This document shows, in pieces, positions 32,016-40,619 of a stretch of 64,000 nucleotides of DNA. The translations under genes and the position numbers were made by a program. The notes beneath the pieces are model-generated. The model did not search any database and was not told the origin of the DNA. It saw only the letters and a program-made list of their open reading frames with translations. The DNA comes from Anaerolineae bacterium (GTDB lineage: Bacteria; Chloroflexota; Anaerolineae; Aggregatilineales; Phototrophicaceae): contig JALHNT010000003.1 in assembly GCA_022843385.1 (NCBI GenBank), forward strand, positions 1 through 64,000, written 5' to 3'. Each line of letters starts with the position of its first letter. The first letter of the stretch is position 1.

Positions 32016-33578
32016 CTAACGACGCTTACGCTTATCAGCCCGCGATGCCTCGTCTTCGACGATCTCTTCCAGTTCGCCGTCGTCAGTCAGGCGCATCCGG
32101 GCATCGCGCTTGGGTTTTTCGAGTACAGCAGTGCGTTCCATCTCACGCTCGATTTCGCGTTGAATGGCACGTTCATGAGCCACTGCGCCGGGGCCATACT
32201 TTCTATAATAGTCCCAGGCATGAAAGACCAGTCCAATGCCCCAGAAAACAGTAATCCACATAGGCCAGGGGAATTCATTCCCACCACCATCGCCCAGCCA
32301 CATTAACCAGAACATCAGGTTTACGGCAAAATACGGGATAGCGTGACCGACCAAACCCTGGAATTCTTTGGTGCGCTTTTCGATCCGTTTGCGGGCGCGT
32401 GCTTCGGCCTGAGAAATCGGGTCTTTCTGCCCAACGGTGACATATTTGGCGTCGTCTGTGGCTTCACGGGCAGCCTGTTCGATGGTCTGCCCCATTTTTT
32501 CCATCCAGCTCGCGCCCTTCTGGACGTTGGATTTGATTTGTTCGCTCAGTCGGCCCATGTCGCTCAGATCAAGAGCCACTTCAACCCGGTTGCGTCCTGT
32601 CGGCTGCGACGGGATCGGAGCCTGAATCACCGGTTGTGCCGGCGTCTTCTCGTTGATTGTTGGGCCATCGTCGTCCAGAAGGGGATGTTTGCGTTTGGCG
32701 AAGGACTGCTCGGCGATCTGCTGTCGATCTTCCGGCAGGCTGGTCAGGTTCGATTGCCGCACTGCCTCGCGTAAGGCAACGACCATCTCATTCGCCGTTG
32801 CAAAGCGCTCTGAGGGACGTTTCGCCAGCGCCTTCAGCAGCACATCTTCGACCGCCGGGGTCAGCGCCGGATTGATCTCGGTGGGGCGCGGTAGTTCGGT
32901 ATAGATGTGGTCATGGACAATGGCGTAGGGCGTGTCGGCATTGAAGGGGACGCGACCGACGATCATCTCATACAGGATGACACCCAGCGAGTAGATATCG
33001 GTGGCCGGAGTCAATTCGACCTGACCGCTGGCCTGCTCCGGCGAGATGTACTGCGGCGTCCCCAGCACCATATCAAGGCTCATGGTCGAGGCGCCCTGCC
33101 GCGCCACCCGCGCCAGCCCGAAGTCGGTCAGGTAAGGGACACCGTTTTTGTCGATGATGATGTTGGAGGGTTTGATGTCGCGGTGCAGCACACCCTGCTG
33201 ATGGGCATAGGTCAGGGCATCGCCGATGGCGGTCAGGATACGCAGGGTCTCATCCAAATCAGGCGGGTTCTTCAGCAACCGGCGCTTGAGCGTGTGGCCT
33301 TCGATGAACTTCATGACGATGTAGGGCTGGTTTTCGGTCTCGTTGTAATCATAAACCGGGACGATGTGCGGGTGTTCCAGCTTGGCGACGATCTGGGCTT
33401 CGCGCTCGAAGCGGGCGACGAAATCCTCGTCTTCCAGCAGACCCTTGTGCATGATCTTGACCGCGACATGACGATCCAGTTTGGCATGATAGGCCTTATA
33501 CACCGATGCCATACCGCCCTGGCCCAGCGGTCCAATAATCTTGTACGGCCCGATCAATTGCCCTTCTTGCAGCGCCAT
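32016..33578 (-). CDS. Ser/Thr protein kinase with C-terminal 2TM domain
   Basis: About 520 residues from MALQEGQLIGPYK (33578); the track's 64 extra codons overlap the upstream gene. Hanks kinase domain about residues 10-270 with GQGGMASVY, VKIMHK, HRDIKPSN, LTDFGLA and GTPQYISPEQ, all catalytic residues intact. A linker with ERFATANEMVVALREA leads to a C-terminal 2TM domain (about residues 400-480: FVGLVGHAIPYFAVNLMFW-like first segment, PWPMWITVFWGIGLVFHA second) and a charged cytosolic tail ending in RLTDDGELEEIVEDE. The upstream neighbour ends in nearly the same acidic motif. Confidence 0.88.
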   Translation of the reverse strand: MALQEGQLIGPYKIIGPLGQGGMASVYKAYHAKLDRHVAVKIMHKGLLEDEDFVARFEREAQIVAKLEHPHIVPVYDYNETENQPYIVMKFIEGHTLKRRLLKNPPDLDETLRILTAIGDALTYAHQQGVLHRDIKPSNIIIDKNGVPYLTDFGLARVARQGASTMSLDMVLGTPQYISPEQASGQVELTPATDIYSLGVILYEMIVGRVPFNADTPYAIVHDHIYTELPRPTEINPALTPAVEDVLLKALAKRPSERFATANEMVVALREAVRQSNLTSLPEDRQQIAEQSFAKRKHPLLDDDGPTINEKTPAQPVIQAPIPSQPTGRNRVEVALDLSDMGRLSEQIKSNVQKGASWMEKMGQTIEQAAREATDDAKYVTVGQKDPISQAEARARKRIEKRTKEFQGLVGHAIPYFAVNLMFWLMWLGDGGGNEFPWPMWITVFWGIGLVFHAWDYYRKYGPGAVAHERAIQREIEREMERTAVLEKPKRDARMRLTDDGELEEIVEDEASRADKRKRR

Positions 33579-33651
33579 GCCTGATCCCCACTCGTCACTT
33601 GTATTGGATGGCAGCATTATAACCGATGCTGCTTGTTTTGCGCCCCATGCT

Positions 33652-34149
33652 TTAGGATAGCCGCTGGCGCTTAATTGCCTCGTCAGTTGCCGGTTCATCA
33701 ACAATTGACTCCAGCTCACCATCATCGCTGAGCTGCATCGAATGCTTGCGTTTTTCGCGCGGCTCTTCATCTTCCAGCCCCAACCGCATCATCTCGTTGG
33801 CGATTTCCCGCCCGGTCAGCCGTTCGCGCAAACTCTGCTCGCCGACTTTGGTATCCAACATCAACGAGATGAACTGGAACAATAGCGAAGTTCCCCAGCC
33901 GACACTGAGCATAATCATCGCGCCGGTCAGGGGATCGGTATTGCGATCCACACCAGGGATATTGGTGAAGTCACTGGCTGTAGGGGCAACACCGCCGTTG
34001 CTGGTGAACATGCTCCAGGCAAGCGCCAGGAACAGGATGAACATGAACAGGCTGACCACAAAGAACACGCCACGCGCGATGGTCTTTTGCTTTTGCAGCC
34101 CTTGTTCTACCCGTCGCCGCACTGCACGATAATCAATCTGCTCGCTCAT
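33652..34149 (-). CDS. Two-helix membrane protein sharing the kinase tail motif
   Basis: A 165-residue protein with an N-terminal basic helix (DYRAVRRRVEQGLQKQK), two membrane segments (VFFVVSLFMFILFLALAW and GAMIMLSVGWGTSLLFQFISLML) and a charged C-terminal tail. It resembles the 2TM domain at the end of the adjacent kinase. The last 30 residues read QLSDDGELESIVDEP, matching RLTDDGELEEIVEDE in the kinase. AGGGG precedes the start; 73 bases separate its stop from the kinase start, so the two are probably co-transcribed. It may be a partner or substrate of the kinase (inference). Confidence 0.7.
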   Translation of the reverse strand: MSEQIDYRAVRRRVEQGLQKQKTIARGVFFVVSLFMFILFLALAWSMFTSNGGVAPTASDFTNIPGVDRNTDPLTGAMIMLSVGWGTSLLFQFISLMLDTKVGEQSLRERLTGREIANEMMRLGLEDEEPREKRKHSMQLSDDGELESIVDEPATDEAIKRQRLS

Positions 34150-34296
34150 CTCATGCCCCTATCTGTTCATGCCTGTATACGCATTTCGCAGTATAACAGT
34201 TGTGAGGATTGCCTCCAGATGGCCGAACGCTGGAAGCCCCCTGAAATGAGGGGGCAATCCGATGGCAGTTGCCAGTACAATTTGCTGGAATGAGCG

Positions 34297-34596
34297 ATGG
34301 AGCACATGATGATGGAACAGCGACCGATCACCGGACATGATGGCGAACTGCTGCAAGCCGATCAGCAGGTCAATCAGGCGGATTACGCGCATTACACTGG
34401 GCGTCAGGTGACCCTGTTTGAGGTGCCATTCACCCAACTGGTAGCAGCGCTCTTCCATTTTCAGGCGCAGCGGCAACAGGATGCCGAACGCTACCAGCAG
34501 GAACGCGCGACTTTTCAGCGACAGACGATGGCACTGGCTGCCGGACTGTTGCTTCTGACAGCGCTGGCGCTTCTCTATCAGGGAATGATGCCATAA
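34297..34596 (+). CDS. Small membrane-anchored protein of unknown function
   Basis: A 99-residue protein: a polar N-terminal half (GHDGELLQADQQVNQADYAHY), a helical stretch rich in Gln (FHFQAQRQQDAERYQQERATFQRQ) likely to form a coiled coil, and one C-terminal membrane segment (MALAAGLLLLTALALLYQG), so a tail-anchored topology. Starts at 34297, with further in-frame ATGs at codons 4-6. No family recognised. The antisense ORF 34159-34704 is considered a shadow. Confidence 0.5.
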   Translation: MEHMMMEQRPITGHDGELLQADQQVNQADYAHYTGRQVTLFEVPFTQLVAALFHFQAQRQQDAERYQQERATFQRQTMALAAGLLLLTALALLYQGMMP

Positions 34597-34628
34597 AGCC
34601 GACTCGTGTGAGCCGGCTTCAGATTTGA

Positions 34629-36728
34629 CTACTCGGCACCAATCAGACGCGGATCGAAGGTTGTGTCCAACGTCAGGTTCAGCACTTCGGCAACCGCCGC
34701 CCAATCCACCAGCTTGAAGTTCTGGGTTTCTTCGGGGTCGATATTCAGATCGTCCTGCACCACCAGCAGCCCCTGAGGGAAAGCCGAGCCTAAGGGGAAA
34801 TTGGTCACATCCAGACCATCGGTGCCGGATACGGCATCGACGCCTGGAACCTCGACGATCTGGATGGTTCCAACGTAGGCATTATCGCCCTGCCGTTCGT
34901 AGATCACAAACTCGCTGCTGCCCTGGCTGGAGACGATCAGATAACCTGTCCCATCCGCTCCGTAGTACAGCGCCATTCCCTCGACATCAGCGGTCAGATT
35001 GCCGCGCACATTATCCACCTGGGTTCGGCTGTCGTCGGCATCCGGTTCAGCGCTGTATTTCCACACGCCAACCGCTTCTTCGCCCACATAGAGCATGGCC
35101 GTCTCGTCGTCAGCGACACACCCCTCGGTCTGTGAACCGACTACGAACGTTCGTACCAATTCGGCATCCACCTTGCCAGAGCCATCATCAAACAGGCGGT
35201 ACTGCTCTACCTCGCCGGTGTCGGCGCTATTGATGAAGGCGAAGGTGTCCCCGCTGATCGGGCTGCGATACATACAGAAGCCGTAGACTTCTTCCACGGC
35301 CGAGACAATCGACCGGGCTGCTACATCTTCGAGCTGGCGCGTTTCTGGATTGACGCGGTACAGAACCAGGCTGTTCAGTGTGCGATTGGTCGCGCCGACC
35401 AGGGCGACACGTTCCCCACCCAGGTCGAAGTTATAGCGCAGATCGACATTATTCACCCGCCCGATGTTGATGGCTTGCAGTGTGCTGCCGGCCAGGTCAT
35501 ACACCACCAGGCCGTTCGTTTTGTCCGTGCCAATGATGGTGCTGAGGGCGGTATCCGTCGGGTGGATCCAGATCGACGGGTCATCCGCCGCATCGGTGCC
35601 GCTGGGGACCGGGTCGGTCTCGACGCTGGCGCTGATGGTGATAGCCGCTGTCGTCTCCACGACGGCTTCCAGACCAACCTGACGCGGATCATAAACGCCG
35701 CTCTCCAGCCCAAGCGCTGTGACCACATCCGCCCAGGAGACCAGCTTGAAGTTGTTATCCGCATTCGGGTTGCTGTTGACATCATCCGAGGTCACGAATA
35801 AGCCCTGGGGAAAGGCGTCACCCAATGGCACGCTGACGGCGGCCATGCCGTTCGGCTCGCTGATGCTATCAATCGTCTCTGATGCGCCCATGCTGAACTG
35901 ACCCACGAAGGCGTTATCACCAGTGCGTTCATACACCAGAATGGCGTCGGCCTGTTCGTTGGCTGCCAATAGGTAGCCGGTTCGTTCGCCAGTGCGAATC
36001 AGAGTGACGCCTTCGACCTGCTCGATGATGCGACCCACGCCGCCTTCGACGATGCTGCGATTGATGCCATCTTCCGGTTCAGCGCCATAGCGCCACAGCA
36101 CCGGCGTTTCTTCTTCAGCAATGTACAACCGCCCCAGCTCATCATCGGCCACACAGCCTTCGACTTCAGAGCCGATGTTGATGGCGCGCGCCAGCGTGGT
36201 CTGCCATTCGCCATCTTCATCCTCGATGGCATATTGTTCCATCTCGCCCAGCTCGCTGTTGGCGATGACATAGAGCGTCCCCGTCAGGCGGCTGCGATAC
36301 ATACACAGACCGTTGAGACGCAGCGTGGTCGGGAATGAACCCAGCGGCTCCAGCCGGCGAGTATCGTTGTTGACTGTATAGAGATCAACGCGCGGCTCAT
36401 CCTTGATTCCGACAGCGATCAGGGCGATCCGCTGTCCCCGATACGGTACGTTATAGCGAATATCGATGTTGCTCGTCGCGCCGCCATCGCTGATGAACTG
36501 AAGCAGCTTACCTTGCAGATCATAGACACCCAGACCCTCGTTGTCATCGGTTCCCATCACCAGGCTCAAGGCTGGATCAGTCGGGTGAATCCAGATCGTC
36601 ACCGCCGTAGCACCATCGCCGGGCGAGGCTTCGGTCTCGGCAATGGAAGTCACGGCTACGGGTTCCTGCGCCGCTGCTGGCATCAGCCACATGAAAGTCA
36701 TCACAAACAGTAAAATCATCACACGCAT
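34629..36728 (-). CDS. Secreted tandem beta-propeller phytase
   Basis: About 699 residues, start at 36728 behind AGAGGAACC, with a signal peptide (MILLFVMTFMWLMPAAAQ). Two beta-propeller phytase domains, about residues 20-350 and 370-699, repeat each other: IWIHPTDPALS/IWIHPTDTALS, GCVADDELGRLYIAEE/GCVADDETAMLYVGEE, PLGDAFPQGLFV/PLGSAFPQGLLV, NNFKLVSW/QNFKLVDW. BPP enzymes are calcium-dependent and release phosphate from phytate outside the cell. The second domain keeps the metal-binding ADDPSIWIHP; the first has ATAVTIWIHP, so it is probably a binding or non-catalytic copy, as in known dual-domain BPPs. No phosphate-regulated element was noticed. Confidence 0.85.
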   Translation of the reverse strand: MRVMILLFVMTFMWLMPAAAQEPVAVTSIAETEASPGDGATAVTIWIHPTDPALSLVMGTDDNEGLGVYDLQGKLLQFISDGGATSNIDIRYNVPYRGQRIALIAVGIKDEPRVDLYTVNNDTRRLEPLGSFPTTLRLNGLCMYRSRLTGTLYVIANSELGEMEQYAIEDEDGEWQTTLARAINIGSEVEGCVADDELGRLYIAEEETPVLWRYGAEPEDGINRSIVEGGVGRIIEQVEGVTLIRTGERTGYLLAANEQADAILVYERTGDNAFVGQFSMGASETIDSISEPNGMAAVSVPLGDAFPQGLFVTSDDVNSNPNADNNFKLVSWADVVTALGLESGVYDPRQVGLEAVVETTAAITISASVETDPVPSGTDAADDPSIWIHPTDTALSTIIGTDKTNGLVVYDLAGSTLQAINIGRVNNVDLRYNFDLGGERVALVGATNRTLNSLVLYRVNPETRQLEDVAARSIVSAVEEVYGFCMYRSPISGDTFAFINSADTGEVEQYRLFDDGSGKVDAELVRTFVVGSQTEGCVADDETAMLYVGEEAVGVWKYSAEPDADDSRTQVDNVRGNLTADVEGMALYYGADGTGYLIVSSQGSSEFVIYERQGDNAYVGTIQIVEVPGVDAVSGTDGLDVTNFPLGSAFPQGLLVVQDDLNIDPEETQNFKLVDWAAVAEVLNLTLDTTFDPRLIGAE

Positions 36729-36763
36729 CGGTTCCTCTTTCAAGAAACTAACCACAGGTCTGT

Positions 36764-36795
36764 AAAACAAACACGGGGCAGCACTTGCCCCGTGT
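36764..36795 (-). terminator. Intrinsic terminator after the choice-of-anchor I gene
   Basis: A perfect ten-base stem (ACACGGGGCA with TGCCCCGTGT, five-base loop, 36771-36795) followed on the minus strand by TTGTTTT. It separates the choice-of-anchor I gene from the phytase gene, so the phytase must have its own promoter within the 35 bases or so that remain, or rely on read-through. Confidence 0.85.
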
Positions 36796-36815
36796 CATGG
36801 TGACCGTCGGATGAA

Positions 36816-38396
36816 CTACATCCCCGGATTGATCTGATAGATGGTGGTCGAGCCGCTGATTTCGTTGGTTGTCACCAGCAGATCGCTGCCGTTCGGGCTG
36901 TCGGTGGCCGCGATGAAGAGCAATCCCTCCGGCCCCAGATCGCCGGCGGTTCCGGCCTCGGCGTCACCGCTGAAGTCGCGGTTGTTGACATAGGTGACGA
37001 AAGCGGGCGCAGTCGGGTCGGTGATGTCATACACCATCACGCCGCCGATGCGTTCCAGACCGATGAAGGCGTAGGTGCGTTCACCGATGACACCCAGCGC
37101 GACGCCTTCGGGTTCTGGCCCTTTGTTATCGCTGCGATCATCAAATGAACCATTTTCGTCGTTGGTGGCGTTGAAGTCATCGGGATAGGTTTCGGCTGTG
37201 ATGCGTTCGAACTGGTCGCCACTGTCGAAGATCAGCGCGCCATCCGCGCCCCAGATCGAGAACGAGCGTCCGCCCGGCAGATACAGGGCGTCATAATCGC
37301 CATCGCCATCGGTGTCGCCCTGAGTATTGGTCACTTCCAGCTTGCCCAGATTGGCTTCCGCTTGCAGCTCGGCTGCATTGGGGAAAACTGTTGGATCAAG
37401 CGTCAGTTCGCTGACCTCAGCCTCTTCGCTGAAGCCGTCCTCAAAGTCGCGCGTGTCACCTTCATTGGCGGTCACCAGATACACCCTATCATTGACGGCA
37501 TACGCGGCAATTTCATCGGCCTGATACATACCCAGCACCGGCCAGTTGGTGATATTGATCGCGCCATCTTCGTTGCTGGCGTCCAGCGCATTAGCTTCCA
37601 GACTGTGATCCTTGAAGCCCAACGACTTCAGGGCGACGATGCTCCCGCTGGCGATGTCGATCACCGCCAGGGCATTCGCTTCCTGCACGGTCACATAAGC
37701 GGTGCTGCTGTCCGGCGAAACGGCGATATACTCCGGCTCAAGGTCCTGGGCGCGGCTGGCATTGGGGCCATAGACGCGAATGGCCGGGTCGAATTCGGCT
37801 GCACGTGAGCCGCCCTCGTTGAAATCAGTGAAGCCCACCGTCGTGACATTGGCCTCGGTCAAGCCAGCAGCCCCACCCGCCAGGTCGATGATGCTGACCG
37901 AACCCTCCGGATCAACGCTGTAGTCATCGCTCGGTTCGCCTTCATTCGCGGTCAGGACCTTGCTGCCATCAGGCGTGAACGTGACCATATCCGGCAGTGC
38001 GCCGACTGGCACCTGGCTGATGAATTCGCCGGCTGTGCTGAAGAAGACGACTGAACCGGGTTCCTGCGACGGATCAGCCTGGACGGCCACAGCGACCAGA
38101 TCGCCGAAGGTCGCCACACTGTTGGGGCTGTCACCATAGGCTTCCAAATTCAACTGGCTGGTCAGCGTGGGGGAGGCCGGATCGCTGATATTGATCAGCT
38201 CGATGGTGTCGGCGTCACCGTTCACCACAAACAGGGTTTGGGTGGCCGGGTCATACGCCGCGATTTCCGAAGCGCCTTCATCGAAGACACCGGTCGTGTA
38301 GCTGCCCAGCACTTCCAGCGTCAGGGCCGGGCCCTGCGCCATCGCCGGAACGATGCTCAAGGCCAGCACAACCATAAGCAGAACAAAACGTTTCAC
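36816..38396 (-). CDS. Secreted choice-of-anchor I beta-propeller protein
   Basis: A 526-residue exported protein with signal peptide FVLLMVVLALSIVPAMAQ and a GTG start behind AGGAG. It has the signature of the choice-of-anchor I family: FDEGASEIAAYDPATQTLFVVN near the start, ALPDMVTFTPDGSKVLTANEGEPSDDY, YIAVSPDSSTAYVTVQEANALAVID and RSDNKGPEPEGVALG. This is a six- to seven-bladed propeller found on cell surfaces and sometimes fused to phosphatases; here no C-terminal anchor follows (it ends at GSTTIYQINPGM). Repeated Asp-rich loops (DTDGDGDYDALYLPGG) suggest calcium binding. Function unknown. Lies beside the phytase but is separated by a terminator. Confidence 0.82.
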   Translation of the reverse strand: MKRFVLLMVVLALSIVPAMAQGPALTLEVLGSYTTGVFDEGASEIAAYDPATQTLFVVNGDADTIELINISDPASPTLTSQLNLEAYGDSPNSVATFGDLVAVAVQADPSQEPGSVVFFSTAGEFISQVPVGALPDMVTFTPDGSKVLTANEGEPSDDYSVDPEGSVSIIDLAGGAAGLTEANVTTVGFTDFNEGGSRAAEFDPAIRVYGPNASRAQDLEPEYIAVSPDSSTAYVTVQEANALAVIDIASGSIVALKSLGFKDHSLEANALDASNEDGAINITNWPVLGMYQADEIAAYAVNDRVYLVTANEGDTRDFEDGFSEEAEVSELTLDPTVFPNAAELQAEANLGKLEVTNTQGDTDGDGDYDALYLPGGRSFSIWGADGALIFDSGDQFERITAETYPDDFNATNDENGSFDDRSDNKGPEPEGVALGVIGERTYAFIGLERIGGVMVYDITDPTAPAFVTYVNNRDFSGDAEAGTAGDLGPEGLLFIAATDSPNGSDLLVTTNEISGSTTIYQINPGM

Positions 38397-38528
38397 AGCA
38401 GTTATCTCCTGAGTACCGAGTGGCGTGAGTTGTTGGATACCGCGATACTATAGGGGATGAGCAGCAACGCCATGTTAAGTTTTCTTGTCACATATGTTAA
38501 GCAATTTGTGGGGAATGTTAACCAATTT

Positions 38529-38969
38529 ATGAAGCCCAACAAGGTTCGCCCGTTAGCACTGGGTATCTTCCGCCGCGACGACGCCATCCTGGTCGCCAGA
38601 GGTCATGATTCGGTTAAGCACCAAACCTACTATCGACCATTAGGGGGTAAGATTGAGTTCGGCGAATTGGGTGCGGAAACCGTTGTGCGCGAACTGCGAG
38701 AAGAGATCAACGCTGAAGTCGTCAACGTTCGTTATCTCGGCACGCTGGAGAATATTTTCACTTATGAAGGGCAGGCCGGTCATGAGATCGTGCTGGTCTA
38801 CGAGGCTGAATTCGCCGATGCGGCACTCTACCGGCGCGACACGCTTGAGGGCAACGACGATCATGAACTGCTGTTCACGGCGCTGTGGCTGCCGTTGAGC
38901 GCTTTCACCGGCCCGGATGCCCCACCGTTATACCCCGATGGCTTACTGGAGCTGCTTCAACGATCGTGA
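38529..38969 (+). CDS. NUDIX hydrolase
   Basis: NUDIX-fold pyrophosphohydrolase. The Nudix box GKIEFGELGAETVVRELREE fits G-x5-E-x7-R-E-U-x-E-E, followed by INAEV where Asn replaces the usual Gly after the box. Flanking strands RPLALGIFRRDDAILVARG and TYYRPLGG are typical. The start at 38529 (MKPNKVRP) is preferred because the domain begins there; the track start at 38457 would add an uncharacteristic 24-residue AT-rich leader. Substrate (nucleotide or sugar diphosphate) cannot be told. Divergent from the choice-of-anchor gene. Confidence 0.85.
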   Translation: MKPNKVRPLALGIFRRDDAILVARGHDSVKHQTYYRPLGGKIEFGELGAETVVRELREEINAEVVNVRYLGTLENIFTYEGQAGHEIVLVYEAEFADAALYRRDTLEGNDDHELLFTALWLPLSAFTGPDAPPLYPDGLLELLQRS

Positions 38970-38976
38970 AGTCGTT

Positions 38977-40158
38977 TCATGACCGTGACATTGTGCCGCG
39001 TTTGCGCGTCAGAATCCCTCGGTATAATCCATCCAGATCCTGCATCAGACGGTCAATGCCATAGCGATCGATCATCAGTCGTTGCGCCGACTCGCCATCA
39101 GGCGGGGATTTTAGCGTCTGGCTGATAGCCTGGCTCATCGCCTCCACGTCATCCGATGGAGTCAGCCGACCCAGTTTGCCATGATCCAGCAGATCGGGCA
39201 GGCCGCCGACCTCGGTTGATACGACCGGGCAGCAGTTCGCCAGCGCTTCGATGACCACCACCGGCGTCCCTTCATTGATGCTGGTGACGACCAGCACATC
39301 CAGGTCGCTGTAAATCGGTGCCATATCTTTCTGCCAGCCGGTCAAAATCACCGCCGGGCGCAGCCCCAGTTCATCAACTTTGGCTTCAATATCCCGTCGC
39401 GACTCGCCATCCCCCACGATCACAAAGCGTGCAGCGGGGAACTGCTGCCGGAGGCGCTGGGCTGCTTTCAGAAACAGGGTGTGATTCTTGATCGGCGTCA
39501 GACGGCCGATGATGCCGACGAGCGGGGCATCCGGTGAGATATTCCAGGCGGCGCGGAACTGCCCCTGATGGCGCGGCGTCTGGATGAATGGCTCCAGGTC
39601 CAAACCGAGCGGCAGGACGGTGATACGGCCTTTACGGGTGATGTGATACTCTTCGGCCAATTCACGCCGCAGTCCATCGGAGAGCGTGATGATGGTGTCG
39701 GATAGGCGGGCGGTCAGGCGTTCCAGCCAGATGAAGATGCGGGTGCGCGACGGGCTGAAGTAGCCGCGAAAGACATGTCCATGAAAGGTGTGGACGATGA
39801 CCGGGACGCCAGCCATCCAGGCCGCCACACGCCCGACAAAGCCGGCCTTAGCCGCATGAGTATGGACGACATCCGGCTGCCGTTCGCGGATGAGCTGATA
39901 GACCTTCCACAAGGTCTTGATGTCGCGTACCGGACTGAGTGACCGACCCAATTCCGGGATGATGATCGGTTCGACGCCGCGCTCGACGGCGTAATAGGTC
40001 ATATCCCCTTCGCCGGGTTCGATGGTGCCGCAGACCAGATCACTCTCGTAACCGCGTTCACGAAACTTCTGCGCCAGCATCGTCACCGCGACAGCTGGGC
40101 CGCCGATGTTGAGCCGCGCCACAATATTCATGATGCGGATGGGTTGGTTGGCGCTCAA
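38977..40158 (-). CDS. GT4 glycosyltransferase
   Basis: A 393-residue GT4 enzyme. N-terminal domain: NIVARLNIGGPAVAVTMLAQKF (glycine-rich acceptor loop) and DVVHTHAAKAGFVGRVAA. C-terminal donor domain: VGIIGRLTPIKNHTLFL, FVIVGDGESRRDIEAK, TGWQKDMAPIYSDLDVLVVTS and NEGTPVVVIEALANCCPVV, the E-x7-E motif binding the nucleotide sugar. Most like transferases of exopolysaccharide or lipid-linked glycan assembly. The TTG start overlaps the preceding stop by four bases (TTGA); ATG at codon 10 is an alternative. Third gene of a tightly overlapping trio with a membrane protein and a PIG-L deacetylase. Confidence 0.88.
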   Translation of the reverse strand: MSANQPIRIMNIVARLNIGGPAVAVTMLAQKFRERGYESDLVCGTIEPGEGDMTYYAVERGVEPIIIPELGRSLSPVRDIKTLWKVYQLIRERQPDVVHTHAAKAGFVGRVAAWMAGVPVIVHTFHGHVFRGYFSPSRTRIFIWLERLTARLSDTIITLSDGLRRELAEEYHITRKGRITVLPLGLDLEPFIQTPRHQGQFRAAWNISPDAPLVGIIGRLTPIKNHTLFLKAAQRLRQQFPAARFVIVGDGESRRDIEAKVDELGLRPAVILTGWQKDMAPIYSDLDVLVVTSINEGTPVVVIEALANCCPVVSTEVGGLPDLLDHGKLGRLTPSDDVEAMSQAISQTLKSPPDGESAQRLMIDRYGIDRLMQDLDGLYRGILTRKRGTMSRS

Positions 40159-40619
40159 TCCGTATTCATTCCTTGAACGGGAAATCCTGACTCGCGCATC
40201 CCACGAGTATAGGTCTCCCAGGCCTGGCGTGCCAGCCGTTCGGTTTCCTGGTCTTGCGTCTCCGACGGTTGTGTACGGGTGGCCTCGATCGCCTTTTCTA
40301 CCTCCAGCACAGCCCGTGTTGTTTGTAGCAGCCGCCTGACCAGCGCGCCTCCGCCAAAGCGTCGCTCTGCCCAGCGCCAGGTGGAATAAGTGGCCGCGAC
40401 GACGACCAGGAAGGTGCTGATGGCCGTCGTCAGGTTCAGGAATGAGTCGTTGAAGGTTTCGCCCACGTAGCGCCGGGCATAATCGCCGATCAACCAGGTG
40501 ATGATGAACACGATCCAGGGGATGCCAAAGGTGAACAGCAGGACGCGAAAGATCGCCCCGCTGTGCTGGCGTGTATGCTGGCGGATGGCGTCGATGAGCT
40601 GCTGGTCAATGCGCGTCAT
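40155..40619 (-). CDS. Two-helix membrane protein between PIG-L and GT4 genes
   Basis: A 154-residue protein with two membrane segments (VLLFTFGIPWIVFIITWLIG and LNLTTAISTFLVVVAATYSTW) followed by a long charged helix (TRAVLEVEKAIEATRTQPSETQDQETERLARQAWETY). No known domain. Both ends overlap neighbouring genes by four bases (ATGA with the deacetylase stop, TTGA with the GT4 start), so the three proteins are made together and it may hold the enzymes at the membrane (inference). Confidence 0.65.
   Translation of the reverse strand: MTRIDQQLIDAIRQHTRQHSGAIFRVLLFTFGIPWIVFIITWLIGDYARRYVGETFNDSFLNLTTAISTFLVVVAATYSTWRWAERRFGGGALVRRLLQTTRAVLEVEKAIEATRTQPSETQDQETERLARQAWETYTRGMRESGFPVQGMNTD

Noticed and set aside
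34159-34704. 181-residue minus-strand ORF
   Set aside because: Overlaps the phytase 3' end and the opposite small membrane gene; no coherent features.
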